Part shown: one piece after another, positions 10,001-19,732 of the stretch
Layout: each line of letters opens with the position of its first letter
How positions within the stretch are numbered: the first letter of the stretch is position 1
Assembly (NCBI GenBank): GCA_028554795.2
Contig: CM068827.1
Coordinates: forward strand, 137,648,268 to 137,712,267
Reading direction: 5' to 3'
DNA from: Sinohyriopsis cumingii
Taxonomy: Eukaryota > Mollusca > Bivalvia > Unionida > Unionidae
DNA: 64,000 nucleotides
Position numbers and translations under genes: made by a program
Notes under the pieces: model-generated
Databases searched by the model: none
Told to the model about the DNA's origin: nothing
What the model saw: the letters and a program-made list of their open reading frames with translations, nothing else

Positions 10001-13000
10001 AGCTTTTCATTACTTTTAAAGTGCATTATAAATACGCTTCTTGTTGGTGATGAGATTAAGCCTTTGTTAGATAATTATATCATCACGGTGTATCAAGTAA
10101 GGTAATAACGTATGGCATTAATTTGGCACTTAAGCTAGTCGATTTGTCGATCAATAGTTGTACAATTTTCCATGGGAAAATCTTTGCACATTACAGATTT
10201 ACTCAGGCCATGATTTAAGTAAGGTAACACTTTAAAACAAAACTGAGTTTGAGATTAGTACATGTAACTATTGACCTGATAGCTTTCATTGTTAATGGGT
10301 TTTGCACGAAAACAAGGACGATAGTGTCAAAGGTACTAGCAAGATCTTCATCCAAATAGTCTAATAGCATGTTGTTTTACTTGTCTTTGTGATAGATACA
10401 AATGTTTCGAATATACATATGTCAATTTATCACCCACTCACCCACCCACTCCGACTTCAGAGAGATGACCTAATCATATGTTGGGTCATCTCTTAGATTT
10501 TCATTTTTTTTTTCAGATTACATGTATATAAGTTATATTACCTTTCTTATACAGTCTCGTATGTTTTGATAGCACATGTGAAAAAATACGATGTTACAAC
10601 GTCACACAGGCTAAAGTGTCAGTTATGCTTTCACTGTTAAACATTATGTCTTACAGGTAGCAAAATCACTGTATTTGGACCTGATGTCAATAGTTAATAA
10701 GTATTGTATGTTGCTGAGGTCCTTATAACAGTTTATAAACTCGTCAGGCACCGTAAGAAAAGTATAGGAACTGAAGTGAAGCTGTGATCCATATACTTTT
10801 CTTGGGGTGAATGACCTGTGCATAAACGACCGCGAGGCCCTTATAGGACCATGCAATATTTGTTAAATATATCAAACTTCATGCATAACTTGTTCTGAGT
10901 AGGCTGATAGAATGAGTTTGATAGGCGTAGGAATACGTCAAAGCCGTTAGGTCAAGACGTATTCATGTGCCATCTCAAACGAGCTATTTTCCAAGACTCG
11001 GCTTTAAAAACAAACGCAGTGCTGTATATATTACATACCCATCTTTAATGCTTTCGCATTATTGTATGACATAATTCAAAATGATTTGGGGTGTATGAAA
11101 ATTAAATCCACTATATCTATAAATATCATCGAGTCGACGTCAAAGTAGACACCTAAGTAGTGTCTGATACCGAAATACGTACTGAACAGCTGAAAACCAT
11201 ATCAATAATTTTAACATTAAATGGGTATGTCATAATGAGTGAGCATCGATCCGTTCGTAAGGCGCTGCAATTTAGCAATGTATAACTTCCTGTAAGAGGC
11301 GTACCTTACCAAAAGAAACGGACCGATCAGTCCATGTCATGTTTAACGGACCGCTCGAGTTACAAGTGACAATGATAGAACTTTATTTTTTTACCCAGGC
11401 TGTCCCAACAGCATATAGAACACAGGACCCATATGTTTTAAGTTCGACGCTCCTGCGTTTGAGCTTTTGCGAATCCCTAAGAAAACAGAGAGAAGAAATG
11501 CAGTTCACTACGTGTTTTCTTCAACAAGTAATTCTTAGAAACAGAACACCTCTTCACCACCACCACAACTTTTGAGTGCACACTTAAAATCAAACAATTA
11601 TTGTTTAAAAACATATAGCGAAGCGTTTGGTACTAGCTGCTAGAAAAAATTGACAATATTAATCAAAATAGAAGAAGAAAAAAAAAAAAAAAATACAACA
11701 CATTTTAAGATATGATAGTTGTTATAGGGAATACTTTAGGGTCAATGGAAATCCCAGTCAAAAAGATCGTGTGACACTTTAGGGGTCAAGAGGAATTTAA
11801 CATGGCGAAATTCAATATTGAGTGAATGGGAATTGAACATAGCGACAAGGGATTGGGCCAGATTAGCATCAATGGGACCTTAATGTTAAAATAGTGTATA
11901 TCAAAACTGGCTTCAATGAGACTTTAACATAGAGACTTTTAAAATGTGTAGGACTATAGAGCGATACGGGATTGGGACTGTTTAGCGACGAGGGATTGGG
12001 ACTGCCTAACGATAAGGGAAATTGTACATGGGACGATATACGGACAATGGGACTTCTATGTCAATTTGGTCGTTTGTACTATACGTAAAAAACGGGAATT
12101 TAACATGGTGGGACTATATACGGACAAAGGAAATTTAATATGGGTGGGACGATATACGCACAATGGAAATTTAACATCGGTAAATTAAAAATGGGTGAGA
12201 CTATAACGGGACAAATGACAATTTAACATATGTTGTGACTCTATAGGGACAAGGGGAATTGAACATAGGGAATGTATAACAACGATTGGATTGGGACTGT
12301 CTAGGCACAAAGGGAAATGAACATGGGACTATCTAAGGACACGTGGACCTTGAACATGGATGAGCCTGTCTACGGAAAATCGGTAAATTGTACAGGGCTT
12401 GTCTAGGGACAAGGGTGTTAGAGGGCCAAGCACAACAGAGACAGAGACACACATATACTAATACAAGACAGAGATTTATATATAAAGCATTATCGAGACC
12501 TGACCGCTTCGGTGGCCTAGTGGTTAGAGCGTCCGCCTCGGATGCGGGAGGTCGCGGGTTCGATCCCCGGATGAGTCATACCAAGACTTACAAAAGTGGT
12601 ACTAACAGCTCCCTCGCTTGGCGCTCAGCATTAAGAGTTAGTGTTAGGAATGGTCGGCCTTGTGTCAGGATAATGTAACTGGGAGAGCAATCATGATACA
12701 TGTCTGCGGCATGATGCCACACTGATAGATATCACTTTAAGCTGCCACACTGCAGACATCGTAGTGATATGACTGAAAAATCGTAATAGCTACGTTAAAA
12801 ATCCAAATCACACAGACACACATAGACCTGACATTATGTTGGCGATGTTCATAAATTTTCATAACGGTAATGATACTATTGTTACAAGCCAAGCATCCTT
12901 ACTTGACCGAGCGGTAGTCAAACCCTGGCGCGATTCCCACTAGAAGTTATAAGTTTACCACAACTTTCCAAAGACTTCCATACAACTTCAGTTGTAAATT

Positions 13001-16000
13001 AAAAAGCCCGACGTGTCCATTCTATGCCTAAATTTTACTCAAATTAACGTAAGACCACAGATAAAACAACCTGCCAAATATATATCAACCGCACATCTGC
13101 ATGGTTTATCTTCATCATGTTTCCGTATCGCCAACCGTTCACGCCGTAGAAAATATACGATTATCCCCTAACACTGGGAACTATTTTAACTCCGCCGTAT
13201 TAGGTCAGTGAATGTAACCTTTCCAAGCACATTTCGCCAATATAACTGCACCCTATTTGCCCCATGGCAACATAAACGGTATTTGCCAAGTCCCTTCTTA
13301 TTTATTCTCTTGTGTAATTTACCGGTGTCTTACCGTAAATACTGCCACTGCAATCACACCACCAATGTACACCACTATATTTTAATATGGACTATCTTAC
13401 GACAGGGACATACATTCGGTTTTGGCCTGAATTCACTACCATGTGAACCATGGCATCATGGAAACTCACTAACACTTCACTCTGTGACATTTGCTCCTAA
13501 TAATTGGTTAATTATTTCGGGCTAGGAATATTTTCATTGCGCCGAATTCCAATAATCACACAAGTAATCACACAAATCTAAGAATTCCTTAAAACGGGGC
13601 GCTATAACCAAATGCGCAAACTCCATATTTATTACACTATAAATAGCTATAATCAAGGACAAGACCAACGCCAAAAATGGATGTGACTAATAGTAACGCA
13701 AAAATGACAAAAATTGCCCCAGAATTTAATGGAAAATAAACATATTCCCGAACATTAGGCTACATTGGGTTAGAATAAAATGGATAAACCTAGTAACTAT
13801 TTATAGTCTCAATTTGTGTGACGATCATGGATAAACATCCATGTATCTATTTATAGCTATAACCTGTTGAACTTTCTAGAAAACCCCACCTTCTGTTTAT
13901 AGCTACAACCGGTGGAGATTCCTATGAAAACCCAACTCTATATTTATAGTCACAATTTATGTGACGATCCTGTTTGAAAACACTAGTATCTATTTATAGT
14001 TACAGTTTGTGGAAATTCCAATTGAAAACCCAAAGTCTACATTTATTGCCTCAAACATTCTACCTTTTGTGAAGTCACTGTACTGGACACTAGGGGAATA
14101 CTGTCAACAGTGTTGCAAGTGGCTGACCGGAATGCTCGCTACAACAGGTAAGTAAGTGAATGAATATGATGGGATAAAGGGAGTTTTATGGGGAAAAACA
14201 AAGACCAACTCATGCACACAAATACACACACATATACACACAAACAAGCGTACGCGCGCACACATACACACCAACACATATACAAGCACATACTTATACA
14301 CATACCTACGCGCACACACAAAAACAATACACATACACAGCCACGTACGCGTACGCACATCAACTAAAAGACCAGCACGCACACACACATACACTTCAAT
14401 CGTTATGTGTTTGCTTATTATGTAAGAGAAGTCGAGAAAGCTCACAAAATAGACTATCTCTTACACTGCCAAAAATACTATGAGAAAAAACGCTAGTGGG
14501 ACAAACAAAGACTAATACATACATACACAATTAAAAGTACGCGCACACACATACACACACAAACAAAATACACACAAGCAAACATACGCGCGCACACAAA
14601 CACACATATAAGCACACACATAGTAACACACTTACTCGCGCGCACAAAAACAGAAAGACCAGTACATACATAGACAAACATTCGCCCACGCACACAAACA
14701 CAAAGACCAATACACACACACACACTTCGTGTCTGTTTGTGTGTGTATTTGTGTGTGTATGTGTTTGTGTGCGTGCGTATGTGTTTATGTGTGTATTGGT
14801 TTTTGTTTGTGTGCGTGTGTGTGCGCGTACGTGCTTGTGTATGTGTGCGCACGTACGTTTGTTTGTGTGAGTGTGTGCGCGTAGGTTTATTGTCTGTGTA
14901 TGTATTGGTCTTTGTCCCTATTAAACAACATTTATCCCTATCAGATTCATAACACCTACCCACCTACCTACAGTAGCGCGTATTCAGGTCAGCCTCTTGC
15001 AACACTGCTGCCATTATTCCAATAGTATCTAGTACAGTGACGTCATTGAAGCTGGAAATTTTGAGATTATAAATATAGACTTGGGTTTTTTTAACAGGTT
15101 GTAGCTATAATTATAGATGCTAGGTTAGTTCTAAGTATGTTCCTAAAAGATGAGATTATAGATAAATAGTAGTTTTTCCAAAGGAATTTCCCACAAGTTG
15201 TAGCTATGAAAATAATACCAGGTTTATGGAAAGGAATTTCCTACCAGTGGTGACTATAAACATATACTAGCGTTTTTCAAAATAATATTTTTGGCAGTGT
15301 AAGAGATAATCTATTTTGTGAGATTTTATCGACTTCTCATACATCATAAGCGAACACATAACGATTGAAATGTATGTATATGTGTTGATCTTTCTATTTG
15401 CGTACGCGTACGTGTATTTATGTGTATCATTCTTTGTGTGCGTGCACGTACGTGTGTGTGTACGTGCACGTGTGTGTGATTATATGTCTGTTTGTATGTA
15501 TAAGTGCGCATGTACGCTTGTTTGTGTGGGTGTGTTTGTGTCTACGAGTTGGTTTTATTTATCCCTTTAAAACTTCCCTTATCCCAATCAAATTAATTTA
15601 CCTACCTACCTACAATAGCGCGCATTCAGGTCAGCCACTTACAATACTGTTGCCATTATTCCCCTTGTGTCCAGTACAGTGACTTCACTAAGGCAAGAAA
15701 TTATGAGGCTATAAATATTGAGTTTGGGTTCTCCATAGGAATTTCTACAAGCTGTAGCTATAAATAGATACTAGGGTTTTCAAACAGGGCCTTCACACCT
15801 GTTGTGACTTTAAATATATAGTAGGTTTTTCATAGGAGTTTCCATCGGTTCTAGCTATAAATAGATAGTGGGGTTTTCATCGCAATTTCAACAGATTATT
15901 GCTATAAATAGATACATGGCCGTTTATCCACGATCGTTACACAAGTTGAGACTATAAATAGTTACTATGTTTATCCATTTAAATCCAACCCAATGCAACC

Positions 16001-17435
16001 TAATGCTCGGGGATATGTTTAGTCTCCTTTAAATTCTTGGACAATTTCGTCATTTTAGCGTTACTTTTATTCACATCCATTTTGGCGCTGGTATTTTCCT
16101 TGATTATAGCTATTTATAGCATCATTACAGTCATCCAACGTTATGAACACAGCCAACATAATTTCAGGTCTAGGTAATGCTTTATATATAAATCTAGGCC
16201 TTGTATTAGTATGTATCTGTTTTTGTCTCTGTTGTGTTTGGCCCTCTACCATCCTTGTCCCCAGACAGGCCCCTTCCAACTTTCCCCATTGTCCATAGAC
16301 AGGCCCATCCATATTCAAGGTCCCCTTTTCCTTAGATAGTCCCATGTTCAATTCCCCTTGTCCCTGGATAGTCCCAATTCATTGTAGCTATACATTCCCT
16401 ATGTTCAAGTCCCCTTGTCCTTATACAGTCCCAACATATGCTAAAGTTTCCCTTGTCCCGATATAGTCCCAATTATGTTAAATTTCCCCATGTTAAATTC
16501 CTATTGTCCGTATATCGTCCCACCCATTTTCAATTTCCCTTTTCTGAATATAGTCCCACCATGTTAAATTCCAGTTCTGTAGGTATAGTACAAACGACCA
16601 AATTTGACAGAAGTCCCTTTTTCTGTAAATCGTCCCATGTTCAATTCCATTTTCGTTAGACAGTCCCAATCCCTTATCGCTCTATAGTCCCACCCATGTT
16701 GAAAGTCCCCATGTTAAATTCCCAATGACGCCACTTTTGATATACAATATTTTAACATTAAGGTCCTATTGACGCTAATATCGCCCAATTCCTTGTCACT
16801 ATGTTCAATTCCCATTCACTCCATGTTAAATATCCCCATGTTAAATTCCCCTTGACCGCAAAGTGTCCCACAACCTTTTTGGACTGTGATTCCCATAGAC
16901 CATAAAATATCCCCTATAACTACTTATGATTTTCTTTCGAAAACGCCCGAGTTCACGTTCTAGCTGAGTAGGTCTGTAGTAAAACTACAAAGATAGCTAT
17001 GTACTCTTTCTTACCGATAGTTGTGATGACGGTGACGGAGAACATAAGGGAACCTGCCCAGGACCACGCATACACAGGGCCGTTTTCTTCTCCATATCGG
17101 TCGCAGTCGCTCCCATCATAACCAATGGCTAAGGCGTTGTTCCGAAATGTCTGCAGAATGCTCCGAAATTGTATCATTTGTGCTTCCAAATCTAATGGAT
17201 TCGATTCTATGACTTTCCGGAAATTTTCTAAAGTTTTGTTCTCCATTGGATCGTATTCTTTCTGAGACTCGTAGCAAATTATCACTTCATTGGCCTTCTC
17301 TAGATGCTGGAAAATGAAGCCTCCGGCAACTGTATAAAGCACAACCATACCGCATAGGCCGATGTGAGAAAACATGAACTTCATAATTTTCTTGCAACAC
17401 CCATCAAGTCTTCGTACTTTAACTGGAGACCCCAT
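6210..17435 (-). CDS. Two-pore-domain (K2P) potassium channel, TWK/TRESK-like, two coding exons
   Basis: The spliced frame (17435-17015 joined to 7048-6210) gives 419 residues plus a stop. K2P channels are dimeric leak K+ channels of the plasma membrane. The layout is complete: M1 about 24-46; extracellular cap loop with a sequon at N66 and cysteines C54 and C111; pore 1 with filter TTIGYGN at 138-144; M2 about 153-175; a long cytosolic loop about 182-306; M3 about 307-333; pore 2 with filter TIGFGD at 351-356; M4 about 371-393; a short tail of about 26 residues. The long M2-M3 loop with a short C-tail resembles TRESK (KCNK18) and many invertebrate TWK channels. The loop holds a Cys cluster (190-195) and an Asp-rich run (293-303). 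I chose the ATG at 17435 because it is the first in-frame ATG after an in-frame stop at 17547-17549 and has a strong context (GAAATGG). The family is certain; the orthologue is inferred, so no symbol is given. An extra 5' noncoding exon cannot be excluded. Confidence 0.93.
7183..7290 (+). repeat. Direct repeat, left copy
   Basis: Similar to 7722-7825: ATATCACTATA, CATAAACATGACCACATG-like sequence, CACACCTACCTACCTA and CTTTGTCTC / CCTTGTCTCCTACAT occur in the same order. The pair brackets about 430 bp inside the K2P intron. That middle segment holds a 127-codon + strand open frame (7306-7689) with a basic Pro/Arg stretch, which I do not accept as a gene. Confidence 0.5.
7722..7825 (+). repeat. 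Direct repeat, right copy
   Basis: Partner of 7183-7290. The arrangement could come from a local duplication or from the ends of an unrecognised element. Confidence 0.5.
7826..8339. other. Intronic sequence, nothing recognised
   Basis: AT-rich K2P intron sequence without repeats that I could match. Confidence 0.5.
8340..8838 (+). repeat. Degraded LTR-like dispersed repeat, copy 2
   Basis: Matches the 34822-35328 copy over CATTTGGGTGGAATTATTTATTC, the TTCTTGGACA stretch, GGATTTAATTTAAAATACTGTAAGTTCTTTT, TCTAGGGAAACAAGTTATTT and AAACTTGTTGGTTTTCGATC. It is diverged and the ends are blurred; the terminal GTAACA is decayed to CGTGATA. It lies inside the K2P intron. Confidence 0.45.
8980..9226 (+). 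mobile_element. tRNA-derived SINE, Leu/Ser-type head, Meta-like tail
   Basis: A 247-bp insertion bounded by a perfect 12-bp target-site duplication CAGAGTACTCCC (8968-8979 and 9227-9238). The head carries an A box (GTGGCCGAGTGGTCTAAAGCG), a long variable arm as in Leu/Ser tRNA, and a B box (GGTTCGATTCT). The body (CCAGGTTCTTCCTCCACCAT, then AATACTGGCTGCC) and the 3' end (GGCGTTAAACCC then AACAAC repeats) resemble the Meta-domain SINEs known from molluscs. This resemblance is from memory. The intact duplication suggests a fairly young insertion into the K2P intron, in sense opposite to the gene. Confidence 0.85.
9239..9778. other. Intronic sequence, nothing recognised
   Basis: K2P intron sequence with short chance reading frames only. 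Confidence 0.5.
9779..9967. mobile_element. Palindromic MITE, TA-flanked (family P, copy 1)
   Basis: The ends are inverted: TA|CTCACTGATAAG on the left and CTTATAAGTGAG|TA on the right. The inverted similarity continues inward through AACTGCA, AGACCC and GATCTG blocks, nearly to the centre near 9880. TA duplications fit Tc1/mariner-type insertion. A second diverged member with the same order of blocks lies at 44219-44378. No coding capacity. It lies inside the K2P intron. Confidence 0.7.
9968..11710. other. Intronic sequence with one short hairpin
   Basis: No gene. A hairpin of about 13 bp (AGAGATGACC..GGTCATCTCT, one T-G pair, 7-nt loop) lies at 10461-10493. A run of A lies at about 11676-11692. 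Nothing else was recognised. Confidence 0.5.
12505..12823 (+). mobile_element. tRNA-derived SINE (family S), copy 1, with target-site duplication
   Basis: A perfect 9-bp duplication AGACCTGAC flanks it (12496-12504 and 12824-12832). The corresponding site in the right arm of the foldback is uninterrupted (reverse complement of about 16170), so the insertion boundaries are certain. The tRNA-like head has an A box (GGCCTAGTGGTTAGAGCG) and a B box (GGTTCGATCCC). The body contains GGTCGGCC, then TGTCAGGATAATGTAACTGGG, then a TCTGCGGCATGATG segment. It ends AAAAATCC and a CACA-rich tail. The middle resembles the Nin-DC-type SINE core, from memory. Confidence 0.92.
12880..13636. mobile_element. LTR-like insertion, TG..CA ends, copy 1
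   Basis: A 757-bp insertion in the left arm of the foldback. It starts TGTTACAAGCC and ends TTTATTACA, with a 4-bp duplication CTAT on both sides (12876-12879 and 13637-13640). A second copy is at 34080-34815. Shared blocks include TTGACCGAGCGG, ACCCTGGCGC, AACGTGTCCATTCTAT and GGGGCGCT followed by AGCCAAATGCGCA. TG..CA ends, a short target duplication and no coding frame suggest a solo LTR. The open frames within it do not match between the two copies. Confidence 0.65.
14176..14925. repeat. CA/TG-rich core of the foldback, with its own local palindrome
   Basis: CACA-rich DNA with scattered CGCGCG and TACG steps turns into TG-rich DNA at about 14733 (CACACACACTTCGTGTCTGTTTGTGTG). The strands are complementary over about 200 bp on each side. 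This gives many overlapping open frames rich in His/Thr or Cys/Val on both strands; none is a gene. Confidence 0.8.
16925..17014. other. Unique intron sequence between foldback and exon 1
   Basis: About 90 bp separate the right end of the foldback from the donor site of K2P exon 1. The large element therefore sits almost against the exon. Confidence 0.6.
17015..17435 (-). CDS. K2P channel exon 1 (N-terminus, M1, cap, first part of pore 1)
   Basis: This exon carries 421 nt: 140 codons plus one base. It encodes a short N-terminus with a Cys-Cys-Lys-Lys stretch, M1, the extracellular cap loop and pore helix 1, ending at Thr-Thr-Ile-G. The splice donor on the minus strand reads ATCG|GTAAGAAAG, a good consensus, with GT at 17014-17013. 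Reading on into the intron soon meets a stop, so splicing is required. Phase is 1. The minus-strand sequence from 17522 to 17436 is open but lacks any ATG, which fits 5' UTR. Confidence 0.92.
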
Positions 17436-18240
17436 TTCAGCGTCTTTCAGAATATGATATGTATCGGAAATGAGCAAAATATCAATCTTATGCCCACTGG
17501 AAGTTTGGATATGTTTTTTCAAACGTAAGCAGGCATGTTTGAACAGTCACGTTCCTTTTTAATACACCTTTTTTGATGACCATCAATCAGGGTGATCACT
17601 AACTGATGGCGTAAAATCTCAGACGATTAGCAGTAAGGTCAACTGCAAAACAATAATAATAATAATAATAATAATACAATGAAAATATGAACTAAGAAAA
17701 TATCAGCGAAAACAACAGGTTGGCGACCAGCTCACATTACTAACTTCTACCGTGTCATAAAAATCTTATAAACATTCCCTTAAGACACGATTATTAGTAA
17801 TAATTATATTTACGACACAATTATTGGTTTTAGTTATATTTAACCAGTACTTAAATATTCTCTGTTTTCTGGTATTTAACAATGGAAACCTCTGAACAGA
17901 CGATATCATGCATACCAATATCTTCCTTAAAATCGTTTATTCGATTTTTCTCGTTTTCTGGGGCTAGATTGAAACTCAAAACTACGCAAACATAACTAAG
18001 ATTAATAGTAAAGTAACTTTGCAGCAGATGAGAGATGGTTTAAATGTAAACGGTTTTACCAATTTTGAATTTATGCTTTGCGATGATATATGGAATTCGG
18101 CTGCTTGAAGCATACCGTTGCTATACAAAGTCTGACCTAGGACGGAACATTTATTAACAATTTCGCTAGCTTCATTTTGAGCTTTATTTAACACCATTTC
18201 TAAATAATGCAACCTTGAATTTCTCAGTATTAACTCTTCC
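17436..18240. other. 5' flank of the K2P gene
   Basis: Minus-strand sequence upstream of the start codon. The first 87 nt are open but have no ATG, and an in-frame stop lies at 17547-17549. An (AAT)n run lies at about 17652-17676. A promoter probably lies here or further upstream, but I cannot place a TATA box or initiator with confidence. Confidence 0.4.
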
Positions 18241-18525
18241 CCTCAGGTGGCCTAGTAGTTAGAGCGTCCACCTCGGATGCGGCAAGTCGCGGGTTCAAAA
18301 CCCAGCCGAGTCATGCCAAAGACTTCTAAAATGGTACTAGCAGCTGCCTCGCTTGGCGCTCATCATTAAGAGGATATTGTTAGGACTGTTCGGTCTGTTG
18401 TCATGACAATGTGTTTGGGTGGAACGTTGAGCTACATATCTGCGGCACGAGGCCTTAGTACCAGACATCACTATAAACTGCCACAATGTAGCAATATGAC
18501 TGATATAAAGCTAAGTTAAAAATCC

Positions 18526-18566
<41 letters not shown>
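18241..18566 (+). mobile_element. SINE family S, copy 2, with (CA)n tail
   Basis: The head GGTGGCCTAGTAGTTAGAGCG and B box GGGTTCAAAACCC are both mutated. The body carries TTAGGACTGTTCGG, TGTCATGACAATGTG and a TCTGCGGCACGAGG segment. It ends in AAAAATCCAAATAA and then (AC)n at 18534-18566. It is more diverged than the copies at 12505 and 27245. Confidence 0.9.
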
Positions 18567-18567
<1 letters not shown>

Positions 18568-18849
18568 ATTTATCATAATACATTTAAAAGATATTCAACA
18601 CTGGTTGTATTGTTTCTGAGATCATTCAAAATTATAAGTTTTATGTTCAAATGAAAATATTTCACATCTTGCTATAAATAAAACAATAAATCTGTATTAA
18701 CGTAAAGTAGAAAAGGATCTATTCTCACCCAAATCTTGTCATGTCAATACGCTACGGCATTGTAAATATAATTTGCGTCTTCTCTTATAAAACCTACGAG
18801 TCACAAGAGGAATTTTACAGAAGTTATGTTCTGTACTTTTCTGTAACGA
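18567..18849. other. No feature recognised
   Basis: Short AT-rich spacer between the SINE and the minisatellite. Confidence 0.5.
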
Positions 18850-19625
18850 CAACAATTGATGTATATATTATATAATGATCACCATTTATGTATATACGGT
18901 TGTAATGATCACTACTGATGCACATATTCTCTAATGATGACCCTTGATGTATATACGGTTCTAAAGATCACCACTGATGTATATAATCTGTAACGATCAC
19001 CATTGATGTATATACGCTTCTAAAAATCACCATTGATGTATATAATCTGTAATGATGACCCTTGATGTATATACGGTTCTAAAGATCACCATTGATGTAT
19101 ATAATCTGTAACGATCACCACTGATGTATATACGGTTCTAAAAATCACCATTGATGTATATAACCTTAATGATCACCATTGATGTATGCAATCTGTAATG
19201 ATCACCATTGATGTATATACAGTTGTAATGATCACCATTGATGTATACTTTATGTAATGATTACTATTGATGTATATAATCTGTAATGATAACCACTGAT
19301 GTCTATAATCTTTAATGATTGCCATTGATATATGTACGGTTGTAATGATCACCATGATATATATAGAGTTGCAATGATCACCATGGATGCATATAATCTG
19401 TAATGATCACCATTGGTGTATATACGGTTGCAATGATCACCATTGATGTATATACGGTTGTAATGATCACCATTGATGTATATACGGTTGTAATGATCAC
19501 CATTGATGTATATACGGTTGTAATGATCACCATTGATGTATATACGGTTGTAATGACCACCACTAATGTATATATTTAGTTATGATCACCATTGATGTAT
19601 ATATTCTGTAATGATCACCACTGAT
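18850..19625 (+). repeat. 30-bp minisatellite (GATCACCATTGATGTATATA)
   Basis: The unit GTAATGATCACCATTGATG followed by TATATACGGTT repeats. The purest stretch (about 19420-19560) has a 30-bp period. In the 5' half two variants alternate, one with CGGTTCTAAAGATCACC and one with ATCTGTAACGATCACC (about 28-30 bp). Because 30 is divisible by three, several frames stay open, but the translation is only the repeat. Confidence 0.95.
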
Positions 19626-19628
19626 GGA

Positions 19629-19732
19629 CAGCTCCAGTGGCCTAGTGGTTAGAGCGTCCTCCTCGGATGCGGGAGGTCGTGGGTTCGATACCAAAGACTT
19701 TAAAAAAATGGTACTAACAGCTGCCTCGCTTT
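19629..19732 (+). mobile_element. SINE family S, copy 3, truncated
   Basis: Only the tRNA-like head and the first body segment remain: GGCCTAGTGGTTAGAGCG, GGGTTCGATACC, ATGGTACTAACAGCTGCCTCGCT. The segment after the B box (CCGGCCGAGTC) is deleted. It abuts the end of the minisatellite at 19625. Confidence 0.88.

Larger units (their letters stand above)
11717..16924. mobile_element. 5.2-kb imperfect foldback (long inverted repeat) element
   Basis: The termini are inverted copies: AGTTGTTATAGGGAATACTTT on the left, and the reverse complement of the right end reads AGTAGTTATAGGGGATATTTT. TATGAT flanks both sides (11711-11716 and 16925-16930), a plausible 6-bp target duplication. The inverted match continues through a module rich in GGGACAA and GAATTTAACATGGG repeats, a 'TATAAATAGCTATAA' module, and a CA/TG-rich core. 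Examples of paired blocks are 11720-12500 with 16190-16920, 13637-14100 with 15650-16110, and 14400-14475 with 15285-15370. The left arm is longer because two elements inserted into it (12505-12823 and 12880-13636). No transposase frame is visible, so this would be a nonautonomous foldback element. It lies in the K2P intron. Confidence 0.75.
7049..17014 (-). other. K2P intron 1, phase 1, about 10 kb, repeat-filled
   Basis: A GT..AG intron of 9,966 bp interrupts the codon for the first Gly of the pore-1 GYG. From my knowledge of the family, an intron at exactly this place is shared by many K2P genes across animals, which supports the model. The contents are listed separately: LTR-like copy, two SINE families, a MITE and a 5.2-kb foldback element. 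No additional K2P exon is needed, and I saw none. Confidence 0.9.

Noticed and set aside
12505-12590. tRNA gene candidates at the SINE heads (also 8985, 18241, 19629, 27245, 36990-37092 minus, 48907, 55199)
   Set aside because: A and B boxes are present, but each is followed by the same SINE body, and acceptor stems do not pair well. They are SINE heads and not functional tRNA genes.
12388-12678. 96-codon + strand frame with a [19 protein letters not shown] segment (also at 27112-27384)
   Set aside because: This is the translation of the tRNA-like head of the family-S SINE. The same phrase turns up in spurious predicted proteins of many animals.
14104-15682. Cys/Val- or His/Thr-rich frames on both strands
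   Set aside because: They are translations of the CA/TG-rich core of the foldback element.
17436-17522. 29-residue N-terminal extension of the K2P channel
   Set aside because: The stretch is open but begins with TTG and has no ATG. The first ATG at 17435 has a strong start context, so the extension is treated as 5' UTR.
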